Below are positions 17,293-26,848 of a DNA stretch of 64,000 bases, piece after piece. The first letter of the stretch is position 1. Each line of letters opens with the position of its first letter. A model generated the notes under the pieces. The model was not told where the DNA came from and made no database searches. It saw nothing but the letters and a program-made list of their open reading frames with translations. Source of the stretch: Armatimonadota bacterium (lineage in GTDB: Bacteria; Armatimonadota; JADLDR01); the NCBI GenBank assembly GCA_020846535.1, contig JADLDR010000114.1, forward strand, positions 1 to 64,000, given 5' to 3'. Both the position numbers and the translations under genes were made by a program.

Positions 17293-17959
17293 GTTCGTTC
17301 TCCTCGCAGTTGGGGGTGGGTAAGAGTTATAACATCATGATCTTGCGGGAAAGCCCTTCAGCTTCCACCTGTCAGGCTGAACATCCGACACTTTTGGGAT
17401 CGACTGCTGAAAGGCGCAAAAGCGCCTCACAGCAGTGAAGGAAAGTGAAGCAGTGAAGTGAAGTGAAGCTATTTTCCTATGTTATGGAATCATTTTTGCG
17501 TTTTTTCGCCTGTACCTAGTACAAAAAAAGGCATAAAACTAAAGAAAAGAATAGCCCCTAGCTTCACTTTGCTTCACTCCTTCACTCGTACGGCCCGCCA
17601 TACGCTGTGCCAATAAAAGCTAACATAGGAAACCAGCTTCACTTTCTTCCCCCTAAGCCTGCATATGTCATAACATGGCTCTCCAGCTTCACTTGCTTCA
17701 CTCGCCAAAGTGAAGCAAGTGAAGCTACTCGTCTATCTTAGAGTATATTTTCTTATTACATTTGCAGAGGGGTTTTATTTTTTGATCACTTCGATCACTT
17801 CTGTCACTTTTGACCTTAGGTCCCCCTGGCTATCCTGTTTCAAATGGGGCGCTCAAAAATGCTTTTCTGCACAGGCATCCTCAAGAGGCAGCAAGAGCAG
17901 TCAGGGGCCGTGTCCGCCCGTATATCCCTTCGCCATTTTAACGTTCATCAATCCTACGA
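17293..17959. other. Repeat-rich, AT-richer gap inside the eCIS locus
   Basis: No credible gene is present. A GCGCC stem-loop (17403-17435) may terminate or attenuate transcription. It is followed by clusters of GTGAAG units and their complements from 17433 to 17726, and by GATCACTT-type repeats near 17782-17813. Base composition is clearly more AT-rich than the flanking genes. Confidence 0.7.
17433..17726. repeat. GTGAAG/CTTCAC repeat array with long inverted repeats
   Basis: GTGAAG-type hexamers occur in blocks: direct at 17433-17469, inverted at 17560-17586, 17635-17646 and 17685-17702, direct again at 17709-17726. AGCTTCACTTGCTTCACT (17685-17702) and its perfect complement (17709-17726) form an 18-bp stem with a 6-bp loop. 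TTTCCTATGTTA (17473-17484) is inverted as TAACATAGGAAA near 17621-17632, so a compound unit of GTGAAGC plus CTATGTTA appears about three times. It could be a protein-binding array; no known family was recognised. Confidence 0.75.
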
Positions 17960-20230
17960 TCAGGTTTCGAAGGGCGTTCCTGCTTCCAGCCCGAAGCGGA
18001 GGTATTCGTCCAGTGCGGTCCGGAGGCTTTGAAGCCGCTGGGGCTGCTTCAGAAAGGCGAAGGCTCCCATCTCGGAGCCGTCCTCTGCGCCGGTACGAAT
18101 CTCTTCCGGGCATGTCCGGCTGAGCTGCCCGTAGCCGGGGTCTCCGTAAATGATGGAGGTGAAGGAAGGAATCAGCCGGGCGCGAATGCGCTGCCTTTCC
18201 GCCGGGTCTTCGATGCCGCCGAGGGCCAGGTCGGGCTGGCATCGGTATCGGCGGGGCGTGCGGGTAGAGGGGCCATCAGGAACATAGCAGAAGCGCACGC
18301 ACCCGGCCTGCCGCCTTATCGCTTCCACCGGGCCGGTAAAAATGGATTCGGAAGCCAGGGCAAGCTCCCGGACAAAAACCGTTCCGAGCAGAGTTACCCG
18401 TTCCAGGACGGCAGGGGGGCCGGGCAGGATGCCGTCGGGACTGCCTGCCAGCACCGGCTCCGGGCTTTCGGAGGCCGCGTCCAGGATGCTGTCGGCAATG
18501 CGGATTTCCGGAAGGGTTTCCGGGGCGATCACCGGCCCGCAAACGCTGTATTCAATAGTCAGTCGCAGGCCATCGTTTCTCTGACCGCCGGTGTCGTTGG
18601 ACTGGACGGCCAGCCCACCCCGGCCGGGAACCAGGGAGGAATGCGAAATGTGCAGATTTCCCAGGTGGCCGGGCAGGACCGAAAGGCTTCCTTCGATGAG
18701 GAGGCCGTCCACGATCAGAGCGCCCGGATCGGGGCTGTCCGCCGGGGCGGTTCCCTGAACCTCCATATTCCCCTGAATATGCGGGTGCAGCCCTTCGGGC
18801 GCGATGCGGCCCGGGCGGCGGATTTGGGGCTGAAACGGGTCGTCGTTATCCTCCAGGGGCCAGTCGGCGGCTGCGACCGCCAGCAGGCAGCCTTCGGGGA
18901 TTTCGATGAATAGATCCTCTGCATAGGTGCGGCTGTCCATCAGGGCGATGATTCCGAAGGCTTGCGGCTGGCTCGCTGCATGGGACTCCCAGGCTTGAAT
19001 GGCCTCGGCCAGCGTCGCCGCCAGTTCCGGTGCGGCGTCAAGCGTCTCCCGATCCTTCGTGACGCCCATCTGCCAGGTGACCTGCCGGGCCTGCGGATCC
19101 AGCCATTGCGCGGCGGACCGGCGGCGGTTATAAGGCCCGCCGCCCAGGTCTCCGCTGAAACCGTATGAAAAGGAAACCAGAAGGGAGGGCAGGGAGGAAA
19201 CGGAGGCGGGCAGGGCCAGCCTGCCCAGGACAGGATCGACCGCCGCCCGGATGGGAAACACCCGGTCCGCCCCGCCCTGTGTGGGGGGGTAGCTGATATT
19301 GTCCGGCGGGCGCTGCCACTGGCTGAGGTCGCAGATGAGAATGGCTTCAGGCGGGATCGCTTCCGGCGGGGCGGTTCCGGTCGTATCCTCAACGAATAAT
19401 TCCAGAACGGGATCGCTGCCGAAATAGAGGCTTGCGGGCGATTCGCCGTCTGCGGCGGCCTGCCTGCGGGCCTCCAGTTCGTCATAGAGCGGGCGGCGGC
19501 GCAGAGGGGCGGGGACATTGATCTCCCCGGCGAGGTGGGTGATCGTCACCTCGGTGCGCGGCAGGTTGAAGAGCGGGCTGTCGTTGCCGAAGGGGCTGAA
19601 GGTATAGCGGCCATCGGGCGTGTTTCCCGCCGAGCGGGGAACGCTCTGCCGGACGGCATAGCTTTGCAGCCGCCAGAGAAAGATGCCGATATTGGGGATA
19701 TTGTAGCGGCCCCCTCCCGAGACGGAGCGAACCTCCGCCGTATGCGCGGCCCGCTCGAAGGGGCCGTTCAGGAGTTCCAGGGAAGAGGCGTTTTTCAGGC
19801 TGAGGGTGGCCGGGCGGTCGGGCCGGATGTGGTTGACATGCTGGGTGGCGGCAAGCAGTTGGAAGAACTCCACCGCGCGGGCGGGCCAGCCCGTGATGTC
19901 CCGCGCCAACTGCTCCAGAACCGCCGCCGTTCCTTTGCGCCGGCGATAGGTCAGGGTGTTCGCCACAAAGGCCCGACGGCTGAAAGCGCCGGTATCCGCT
20001 TCGGGGAGACCGCGCACCCCCAGCAGGTCGGCGATATAGGGCACGACCCATTCCTCGCACGTTTCGATGAACCAGTTCTCGTATAAGCCTGCGATATCGT
20101 CTTCCAGCAGGTTCATCTCGCTCTCGATGACGGCCAGGAGGGCGCGAAGCGGCTCCCCCTCGGCGGCGTCGCGCACCCGGTAAATGGCAGGCAGCAGATT
20201 GTAGAGGCGCTCTTCGGTCGGCTCTCTCAT
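17960..20230 (-). CDS. eCIS baseplate wedge/tail protein I-like
   Basis: The 756-residue protein starts with a tail-protein-I type domain (LYNLLPAIYRVRDAAEGEPL, LLAVIESEM, then VVPYIADLLGVRGLP and FVANTLTYRRRKGTAAVLEQ). This is common to large eCIS proteins encoded next to gpJ-type wedge genes. The C-terminal half is beta-rich (LIVDGLLIEGSLSVLPGHLG, then IEYSVCGPV), like a short beta-helix. Position and type fit the outer baseplate wedge (Pvc12/13 region). It overlaps the preceding gene by 4 bp and is the last gene before the repeat gap. Confidence 0.75.
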   Translation of the reverse strand: MREPTEERLYNLLPAIYRVRDAAEGEPLRALLAVIESEMNLLEDDIAGLYENWFIETCEEWVVPYIADLLGVRGLPEADTGAFSRRAFVANTLTYRRRKGTAAVLEQLARDITGWPARAVEFFQLLAATQHVNHIRPDRPATLSLKNASSLELLNGPFERAAHTAEVRSVSGGGRYNIPNIGIFLWRLQSYAVRQSVPRSAGNTPDGRYTFSPFGNDSPLFNLPRTEVTITHLAGEINVPAPLRRRPLYDELEARRQAAADGESPASLYFGSDPVLELFVEDTTGTAPPEAIPPEAILICDLSQWQRPPDNISYPPTQGGADRVFPIRAAVDPVLGRLALPASVSSLPSLLVSFSYGFSGDLGGGPYNRRRSAAQWLDPQARQVTWQMGVTKDRETLDAAPELAATLAEAIQAWESHAASQPQAFGIIALMDSRTYAEDLFIEIPEGCLLAVAAADWPLEDNDDPFQPQIRRPGRIAPEGLHPHIQGNMEVQGTAPADSPDPGALIVDGLLIEGSLSVLPGHLGNLHISHSSLVPGRGGLAVQSNDTGGQRNDGLRLTIEYSVCGPVIAPETLPEIRIADSILDAASESPEPVLAGSPDGILPGPPAVLERVTLLGTVFVRELALASESIFTGPVEAIRRQAGCVRFCYVPDGPSTRTPRRYRCQPDLALGGIEDPAERQRIRARLIPSFTSIIYGDPGYGQLSRTCPEEIRTGAEDGSEMGAFAFLKQPQRLQSLRTALDEYLRFGLEAGTPFET

Positions 20231-23157
20231 GGCTCGGTCTCCATTTCGCCGATGACAATCCCGACAGGATTGACCAGAAGTATCTCCGCAGGCGCGATCC
20301 CGCTGCCCGACAGGGCCGCCGTGGCGGTATTCAGGCGGACAGCGGGTTTCGTTTGCACGGGGCCGGCAGGATCGGTCGCCAGGTAGAGCCTTTCCAGGTC
20401 TACCGCCGTCACTCCCGCCACCTTTTGAATCACCGTGACGACTTCCGCCGCCGTCACCGGCTGGCCGAAGGCGCGGGCCACAAAGGAAAAAGCGGCCTGG
20501 AGCGCGGCTTCGGCGCTGCCGAGAACGGTATCCTTGAGATAGCGCGGGTCGGGCAGCACTTTGGCCTCGATATGGAAAAGAACAGGCTTGAAGCCTGCAA
20601 CAATCACCTTCTGCGCCGGATCGCGCACCCCGTCGATAGCGCGACGGAGGTTGGTCATGAGCGGGTCGGCCTCCAGGACGGGATCCCCGCCGGCGTCCGC
20701 GACGGTGATATGCACCAGGCGGGACTGGCCCTGCCAGAGCGCGACCGCCTGCGCTTTCCCGATGCCGGCGAAACTGCGGGCAAAGTCCTCGAAATCTCTC
20801 AAGGAGACGATGCGGTCCAGGGTCAGCACAGTCTGAGGCGCTCGGGCGCGGGCATCGTCGAGCGTTTCCGGAGGGGCGGCCCCGCTCGCGAGCAGCGGGT
20901 TGGTGACGCCGCGCACTCCCAGGGGCCGCGTCTGGAGAAGCGTGATGCTTCCGGCCTCCACCTCTCCCTCCGGCCCGATCCCGCTCCGGTAGGTGGCGAT
21001 CACATTCTCGCTTCCCGAGGGCAGCCGCGCCCCGCTGGCCCCGTCGCCGAAGGTGACGGCAGCCTTCGCCTCGTTATCGCTCCGGACGATATAGCTCTGG
21101 CTGCGGGCATCCAGGCCGTAGAGGGAGGGCGCTTCCTCCCACAACACGCCGTCCACGCGAACGCTCAGCGTGCTGGCGCTGCCCCGGGGCGTTTCCGCCG
21201 ATACGTAAGTGAGGAGCGGTTTTTTCAGGACAAACCTCTGGTTGGGCTGAGCGCCGTCTCCGCTGCCCATCGCTTCCTGGACGGTTTCCCCGTGGGTGGC
21301 CGGAGCGACGTTGGCGTTGAGGGTGACCGTTTTTAACACATAACGATATGCCAGCGGATTCTGAAAGGTCAGGGTGGTAAAACCGCCTTCGTGCAGGATG
21401 TCCTTGAGAATCGCCGCCTCATGGCGTATGACCCCGGCAGCGTCCAGTTGCTCCCCGCTCAGCATCACAGGCTGCCCGACCTGAAGCCCCAAAACCAGTT
21501 TATCCAGGGTGATAGAGGCGGCTCCGGCATGAATTTCGTTCCCCGCTTCATCGGTTGTGACGGATTCCAGAGGGGATTCGACAGGCAGTTCCGCTAGTTC
21601 CAGGGGGCGGCTCCGGACGTAGGCGGAGCTTTTTCGCACCTTGAAATCGCGGTAGCTCTGGCTGGCCGGGTCTTTCGGCGGAGGGTTGCCGTCGGGGGTT
21701 TCCAGATTCAGGCCGGTGGCTTTGCCGCTGATGGCGTAATCCACCAGAGACGCCTCGCTGGCCGCGCTGACCCGGTACGCCTCCCTGAGCGGATTCGCGC
21801 CGCTGCCCGATTCCACCAACACCCAGCTATTATCCAAAACCCCGGGCAGGGATCGCTCCAGATAAACGTCGGCATCCGTATAGCTTTCTCCCTGCGAGCC
21901 GGTCCAGATCGTGCGTTCGTTTTGACCGTCCCAGGGTTCGGCATAGGGATCGTCCTCTCCGCCGCCGCGGGTGTTTTCCGGGATCGGTAGCGTTTCCTGG
22001 CGCGGGGCGTTGTGCCCGAAAAACCCTGCCGTTTCCTCGAAGGCAAAGATGCCCTGGTCGGCAGGGGGCAGCTTGGGCGGCGGAGGAGCGGCGATCTGGC
22101 GCTTCATATCGGGGGCGTTCCACCGGTTCATCGTCAGGAACGCCTCCAGGTCGCGGTTTCGCCAGGCGCGGTTCAGGATATTGGACTGGATGTGTTCGGC
22201 GGTGAAGATGATAGTTTCCGGAGAGAGAACCCCGGCTTTGTAGGCGGTTCGGACCAGCGGCGGGGCGGGCGGCTGTTCTGTGAGATCTACCCGGGTCCGG
22301 CCTTCCGCCGTCTCCGCCTCCACCCGGAGGATGGGGAAGGGAACGGCCTCTATCGCCCCGCTCACCTTTTTGCCGACCATCAGGAGCCGCTCCCCGGCTT
22401 TGAGGCGGGTTTCCGTGCCTTTCAGATATATCCGCTCGATCCGGACAGCCGGGATGATGGCTCCTTCGAGCGCCGTCCCGGGGCTGACAGGGAAAATATC
22501 TGCGACCGGCAGGTCCTCCACGCCGGGGCTGCCGGATGCGAGGCTGCCGCTGGTCCCCAGAAGATACAGGCTGCCCTGATAGACGGCCAGATCCTGCGGG
22601 CGGGTCAGGCGCGGCTTGAGGGCGTTCCACTCGGCCAGGGCGGTGATTTCCGAGACGGTCTCGAAGGTCTGGGGCAGCTTTCCCTGCGACGGGATGCTCT
22701 GCGCTTTGGTGCCTTTGGGGACGACGGCCCGGCCCGGCGCGCCCGGCGCATCCTCGACGGTGAAGGTGAGGTAGACGCTGGCCGCCACGCCGGGGTTCAG
22801 TTCATAGCCGATAGCCCGGGCGAGTTCCAGCACCGAACGGCGCTCCGTGGCGGTCAGAAGATAGCCCTCGTTGGCGATTCGCTCCTGATAGAAGGCCAGC
22901 ACATCGGCGGCGACCGCCCAGGCATCCAGAAGAGCGATGGCCGGGTCTTCGGTCGAACGGGTGGTCAGGCCGGCGAGGGTGGGGCCGTCCGGAAGAAGGG
23001 GACGGCTCAGCCGGGCGAGCATCCGCTCCATAAAGGCGGCATGAGCGCCGATCCGATAGCTCAAGGCGGGCAATCCGGGCCGGTTGTAGTGAACCGGCTC
23101 CGGAAGGGCCGCCTCGTAGCAGCGGCAGGGATCGAGGCCGGTCGTCTCTTCGCTCAT
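20227..23157 (-). CDS. Putative baseplate assembly protein, gpJ-like (eCIS)
   Basis: The 976-residue protein matches the large 'putative baseplate assembly protein' family of eCIS loci: an N-terminal LDAWAVAADVLAFYQERIAN motif, a long beta-rich middle, and a C-terminal gpJ/gp6-like core (GSENVIATYRSGIGPEGEVE, VSLRDFEDFARSFAGIGKAQ). Such proteins build the wedge ring around the spike (Pvc11/12 position). Its ATG overlaps the stop of the upstream gpJ protein (ATGA). It is much longer than phage P2 gpJ, as is usual in this eCIS class. Confidence 0.85.
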   Translation of the reverse strand: MSEETTGLDPCRCYEAALPEPVHYNRPGLPALSYRIGAHAAFMERMLARLSRPLLPDGPTLAGLTTRSTEDPAIALLDAWAVAADVLAFYQERIANEGYLLTATERRSVLELARAIGYELNPGVAASVYLTFTVEDAPGAPGRAVVPKGTKAQSIPSQGKLPQTFETVSEITALAEWNALKPRLTRPQDLAVYQGSLYLLGTSGSLASGSPGVEDLPVADIFPVSPGTALEGAIIPAVRIERIYLKGTETRLKAGERLLMVGKKVSGAIEAVPFPILRVEAETAEGRTRVDLTEQPPAPPLVRTAYKAGVLSPETIIFTAEHIQSNILNRAWRNRDLEAFLTMNRWNAPDMKRQIAAPPPPKLPPADQGIFAFEETAGFFGHNAPRQETLPIPENTRGGGEDDPYAEPWDGQNERTIWTGSQGESYTDADVYLERSLPGVLDNSWVLVESGSGANPLREAYRVSAASEASLVDYAISGKATGLNLETPDGNPPPKDPASQSYRDFKVRKSSAYVRSRPLELAELPVESPLESVTTDEAGNEIHAGAASITLDKLVLGLQVGQPVMLSGEQLDAAGVIRHEAAILKDILHEGGFTTLTFQNPLAYRYVLKTVTLNANVAPATHGETVQEAMGSGDGAQPNQRFVLKKPLLTYVSAETPRGSASTLSVRVDGVLWEEAPSLYGLDARSQSYIVRSDNEAKAAVTFGDGASGARLPSGSENVIATYRSGIGPEGEVEAGSITLLQTRPLGVRGVTNPLLASGAAPPETLDDARARAPQTVLTLDRIVSLRDFEDFARSFAGIGKAQAVALWQGQSRLVHITVADAGGDPVLEADPLMTNLRRAIDGVRDPAQKVIVAGFKPVLFHIEAKVLPDPRYLKDTVLGSAEAALQAAFSFVARAFGQPVTAAEVVTVIQKVAGVTAVDLERLYLATDPAGPVQTKPAVRLNTATAALSGSGIAPAEILLVNPVGIVIGEMETEP

Positions 23158-25655
23158 AGTCCGCCCTCCATGTAAAATTCGATTTTCCCGTTCTCCTGGG
23201 CGCTGGGGTCGTTGTCCAGGCGGGCGATCTCCAGCCGGTTCATCGGCATCAGGCCCTCGTTCGCTTCGCCGTGGGAGGGCTGCCCCCAGCGCCGGAAGCG
23301 GTTGAGCCTGGGCGGGGTTTCATCGGTGTCGACCCAGAGAACCCCGGGCACATCCATCGCTGCCTGCACGATCCGGCTCAGGTAGACCGGCTGGCCGAAG
23401 GTGAAGTTGTCCGGATGGAAGAAGCCGCGTCCCCCGCCTGGATTGTCCCGGCTGCCGAAGGCTTGCAGCAGGGCGGCCCGGACGGCGCTTTTATAATAGC
23501 CCGGCTTCACGCAGACCGTCATCGCGATGTCGAGAGGCGCGAAGCGCGGCCCATCGATTTCCAGGTCGTGCCCGGCCAGCCGGAACCGTTCGAGAAAGGC
23601 CCGCATCTCGCTTTCAAAGGCCGCATCCACCGGGCGGCCTTCTTTTCGGTCAATGGTCAGGAACATCGTATGCCAGCTTCCGGTCCATCGCAGGGTGGCC
23701 GTCGCCCGCTGCACCTCCGGGTGGCGCTGGGCCGCCGCCGCATAATCGCTCTCCGTGATGGCCCGTTCCTGGGTGCGGAAAGCCTGGGGCGCATAGAGCT
23801 TGACCAGGGAGGCGGCCTCCGGCTCCGCGCCTCCCCCGGCAGGCAGCGGGTTGCGAACCCCGGCAATCCCCTGCACGGAGGTGACGATATGGGTGATGGC
23901 ATCGGCTCCGACGTTCCCGGCGCGGCCATTGCCCACCCGGTAGCTCGCCTTCAGACGGGAGCCGGGCACAGGCTGCCTCCCCAACACGCCGTCCCCGAAG
24001 CGCAGATATGCCCTGCCGTCCTCTTCCACCTCGGCCACGAACTCCGGGGCGAATCGATCGCTGCCGAGGAGGTCGCGCCGGGGCTGCCACCGTTCCCCTT
24101 CGCCTGTCAGCGTTACGGCAGGGAGGGCATCCCTCGCCGCCTGCGCGGCGGCCTGGCGCGCAGGCTTCTCCCGCGCGCCGGCATCCTCATAAGAGACGGC
24201 AAACGTGACAGGGCCGTTTTGCAGGCGAGGGCGGTAACGGCCCTGCACAGGCGCGGCTTCCGGCAGCAGGGCGTCCTCCTCGATGGTCTGGCCGTGGTCT
24301 GTCAGGACGATATTGCCCCGCGCCACGCTGATGTCGGCTACAACGCTGCCCCGGATTTCCGCGGACAGGAACAGGGGGAAGGGCAGGGCATCCTCTTCAT
24401 CCCACTCGATCTCCACCACGGGCAGCCCGGTCAGCGGGTCTTCGACTGCCAAGGGGACGATACGGGTTTCCTCACCTCCCGCAAAGGTCCTCAGCGCCGA
24501 CGGGTAGGCCCGTTTCAGGCGGGCCACATGACGCCGGGTAAGGCGGGCATCGCTTTCCAGGCCCGTGTCCGGCCCCAGCCGCTCCTCGAAAACGAGAATA
24601 TCGCCGGGGCAGAGGCGGAGGCGGCGGGCCGGATCGTCGGCCAGGGTGGCGCAGGTCGCTCCTTTGGGGAGGCAGCAGAGGTCGTCGCTCCAGGTATAAA
24701 AACGGATTGCGTTGTGGGCCGGGAAGAGAAGCGCGTCGTGCATCGGTTCGAAAACGGAGGGCGCGAGGCGGCTCAGAACATCCTTCAGGCCGGAGGGCGA
24801 GATCACGGACGTATCGAGGCAGCGGGTAAGGAATCGGGTTCGGCTGCGGAGGCTGGCTTCCTGGCGCTTGAGCAGGATACCGTCGGCATAGAGCGGGTCA
24901 TCCTGGACGGCAACCTGCACCCAGGCGCGGGCGTTGCAGCCGTCGTGCATGGGGTAGTCCAGGAGCCGGGCGTGGCGGCGAACCGAAACGCGCCTGCGGG
25001 CCGTCCCCAGATAGGCTTCATTGGCAACCGCATCCTGGTAATAGCTGAGGTGGTCGGCGGCATAGGCCATCACTTCCACCAGGGCCACCCCAACATCGGC
25101 GGTATTGCGCTCCTTCCAGTCGGGCAGAATCGTTCCCAGCCGGTCCAGCATCAACTGGCGAAAGCTGGCGTAATCCTTGGCGAGATAATCGATGCGAGGC
25201 TCCGGCAAAGCGACCGGCGGGCAGGGGCGCAGGTCGCGGCAGTCGAAATCGCTGGGGCAATCCACCTTGAAGGAAAAGGAGATGCTCGACAGGCGCGGGT
25301 CGAAACCGGCGGGGGCCGCTTTTTGAGTGGGCGAAGCGACCAGCCGGAGGGTGTAAAGGGAGAAATCGCCCGGCGCATCGACGGTCAGGATCAAATCCTG
25401 ACCGCTGGAAGGGGCGCTCAGGACGCGAATGTCCTTCACCCGCACCCCGCCCTCGATCACCACATTCTGGGCGGTCAGAGCCGGGGCCGGGGCGGGGGGA
25501 ACCGGGTCGCTCTGGCCGGGCAGGTTGTGGAGGAAGCGGACGGTGAGGGTCGTCTGGTCGTCCGAGACCTCCAGATAATCGATGCCGTTGAGCGCGGAGG
25601 ATTTCAGGACTTTCGCCCGCCGTTTCTCGTGCTGGCAATAATATCGCGCACTCAC
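23154..25655 (-). CDS. Baseplate J-like protein (eCIS)
   Basis: The 833-residue protein begins with the SARYYC..E.RR.KVL start common to this eCIS family (GTG 25655, preceded by GAGGTG). It has LVEVMAYAADHLSYYQDAVA in the first third and a gpJ-like C-terminal core (SYRVGNGRAGNVGADAITHI, then ERAITESDYAAAAQRHPEVQ). Together with the 976-residue protein it should form the two-part wedge of the baseplate. An upstream in-frame ATG would overlap the gp25 gene and lacks family support. The end overlaps the next gene by 4 bp. Confidence 0.87.
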   Translation of the reverse strand: MSARYYCQHEKRRAKVLKSSALNGIDYLEVSDDQTTLTVRFLHNLPGQSDPVPPAPAPALTAQNVVIEGGVRVKDIRVLSAPSSGQDLILTVDAPGDFSLYTLRLVASPTQKAAPAGFDPRLSSISFSFKVDCPSDFDCRDLRPCPPVALPEPRIDYLAKDYASFRQLMLDRLGTILPDWKERNTADVGVALVEVMAYAADHLSYYQDAVANEAYLGTARRRVSVRRHARLLDYPMHDGCNARAWVQVAVQDDPLYADGILLKRQEASLRSRTRFLTRCLDTSVISPSGLKDVLSRLAPSVFEPMHDALLFPAHNAIRFYTWSDDLCCLPKGATCATLADDPARRLRLCPGDILVFEERLGPDTGLESDARLTRRHVARLKRAYPSALRTFAGGEETRIVPLAVEDPLTGLPVVEIEWDEEDALPFPLFLSAEIRGSVVADISVARGNIVLTDHGQTIEEDALLPEAAPVQGRYRPRLQNGPVTFAVSYEDAGAREKPARQAAAQAARDALPAVTLTGEGERWQPRRDLLGSDRFAPEFVAEVEEDGRAYLRFGDGVLGRQPVPGSRLKASYRVGNGRAGNVGADAITHIVTSVQGIAGVRNPLPAGGGAEPEAASLVKLYAPQAFRTQERAITESDYAAAAQRHPEVQRATATLRWTGSWHTMFLTIDRKEGRPVDAAFESEMRAFLERFRLAGHDLEIDGPRFAPLDIAMTVCVKPGYYKSAVRAALLQAFGSRDNPGGGRGFFHPDNFTFGQPVYLSRIVQAAMDVPGVLWVDTDETPPRLNRFRRWGQPSHGEANEGLMPMNRLEIARLDNDPSAQENGKIEFYMEGGL

Positions 25656-25656
25656 C

Positions 25657-26013
25657 TTACACCTCGCGTGTGAATTCGGCGATCTGTCTCTGCTGGCTTC
25701 GCCGGACAAGATACCTCACCGTCACCACAAGGGCCGCGTCCTGGCTTTCCACCTGCACGGCCTCCACCTGGATGAGATCGCCCAGCCACTGCTGCAAGGC
25801 TCCCTGCACCAGAAATTGGGTGGCGGTCGCCATCTCCGGGCTGCCCGGGGCGAACAGAAGCTGCATCAGCCCGCTCCCGAAAGCGGGCCGGTTGACCCGC
25901 TCCCCGGGCGCGGTGAAAAGCACCTGCTCGATCAGGTCGCGCAGGTGGGATGCGTCGGCGGCGGCAGCGGTGCAGCCCCGCCCGTCTATATGAAACGGGT
26001 AGTCGATTTGCAT
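25657..26013 (-). CDS. gp25-like baseplate wedge protein (eCIS)
   Basis: The 118-residue protein is a gp25/GPW family member: I..IL.T..GER..RP.FGS motif present as LIEQVLFTAPGERVNRPAFG, plus a C-terminal beta-strand VVTVRYLVRR. gp25 links sheath and baseplate and seeds sheath assembly (Afp9/Pvc9). The start at ATG 26013 shares bases with the stop of the PAAR-like gene (TGATG), so translation is probably coupled. Confidence 0.9.
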   Translation of the reverse strand: MQIDYPFHIDGRGCTAAAADASHLRDLIEQVLFTAPGERVNRPAFGSGLMQLLFAPGSPEMATATQFLVQGALQQWLGDLIQVEAVQVESQDAALVVTVRYLVRRSQQRQIAEFTREV

Positions 26014-26348
26014 CAGATCCCCCTGACTCGAACCTGGGTCGCCAGCACGGTCAGCGGCCCCTGAGGGGCCTGTTCCGGGCTGAGGCAAAGCCCGGCGCTG
26101 GTCTGGAGGACGGCAGGCTGGCCGCCCACCAGCACCCGGGAAGCCGGAACCATCCACTGCACCTTCAGGCAGGGCTGCGGCTTGCCCGGCGGCACGGTAA
26201 AGGCGCAGCCTGCCACCGGGTAGTTATCGCCCAGTGTGGCGACCGGCTGGCTGGACACCAGGACTCGGGCGTTGGACGATATGACCGAAACCTGGCCGGC
26301 GTGAGGGCAGATAGCCGTTGCGCCGACATGCAGCAGGAAGCCGGGCAT
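26013..26348 (-). CDS. PAAR-like spike tip protein (eCIS)
   Basis: The 111-residue protein resembles PAAR-like tip proteins of eCIS: MPGFLLHVGATAICPHAG at the N terminus, then V..S..PV.T..D.Y.V.GC.F repeats and C-terminal VLVGGQPAVL. It contains five Cys/His that could bind a metal at the tip. It lies between the gp5-like spike and gp25, the usual order for Pvc10. It should cap the spike and pierce the target membrane. Confidence 0.75.
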   Translation of the reverse strand: MPGFLLHVGATAICPHAGQVSVISSNARVLVSSQPVATLGDNYPVAGCAFTVPPGKPQPCLKVQWMVPASRVLVGGQPAVLQTSAGLCLSPEQAPQGPLTVLATQVRVRGI

Positions 26349-26848
26349 CAGAGTACCTCCAGAGCGCCGTTGTTGAGGGAAACGCTGACCGGAGAGAGCT
26401 TTACGCTGGCCCCGCCGTTCGCGATCTCGATGCCGCTCGGGCCGAAGACCAGCTTGAGCGGGGCGGGAACCACCGGCGGGCCGACTTCAATCGCCAGGCC
26501 GCCGCCCGGAAAATCGTTGATCGAGATGGTAACGCCGTCGGTCTGCCATACTTTCATCTGCTCGATGGCGGGAAGAGCCGGAACCTCTCCCGCACCCCAG
26601 AAGCAGCCGCTCCAGATAGGATAATCGATATCCCCGCCCTCGAATTCCACCCACACATTGGCCCCGACCGGAGGGAGGGCGAAAAACCCCACCCCTGGCC
26701 CGGCGTAAGGGGTGCAGGGCATGGCCCAGCTCATCCGGCCTTCTCCCAGGACGGCGGGAACGCTGACCTGCATCCTGCCCATCTGCATGGGGTCGATATT
26801 GTTCTCGACCTTGCCGCGGTATTTGCCGTAATAGGCGCATTCGTTCAT
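26348..26848 (-). CDS. gp5/VgrG-type OB-fold spike protein (eCIS)
   Basis: The 166-residue protein opens with a baseplate-V/gp5 OB fold: GKYRGKVENNIDPMQMGRMQ, VPAVLGE, and GANVWVEFEGGDIDYPIWSG. A short beta-repeat tail (SVKLSPVSVSLNNGALEVL) may form the start of the trimeric spike shaft. In Afp8/Pvc8 and VgrG this part is fused to the gp27-like hub; here the hub is the separate gene just upstream, overlapping by 4 bp. Confidence 0.87.
   Translation of the reverse strand: MNECAYYGKYRGKVENNIDPMQMGRMQVSVPAVLGEGRMSWAMPCTPYAGPGVGFFALPPVGANVWVEFEGGDIDYPIWSGCFWGAGEVPALPAIEQMKVWQTDGVTISINDFPGGGLAIEVGPPVVPAPLKLVFGPSGIEIANGGASVKLSPVSVSLNNGALEVL

Noticed and set aside
17433-17726. CRISPR array
   Set aside because: The GTGAAG units are short, occur in both orientations and lack regular spacers; no cas gene is near.
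23271-25673. 800-codon open frame on the plus strand
   Set aside because: It is antisense to the baseplate J-like gene; no start signal and no motif. Similar long antisense frames at 26929-29127, 28901-30577 and 34811-36916 were rejected for the same reason.
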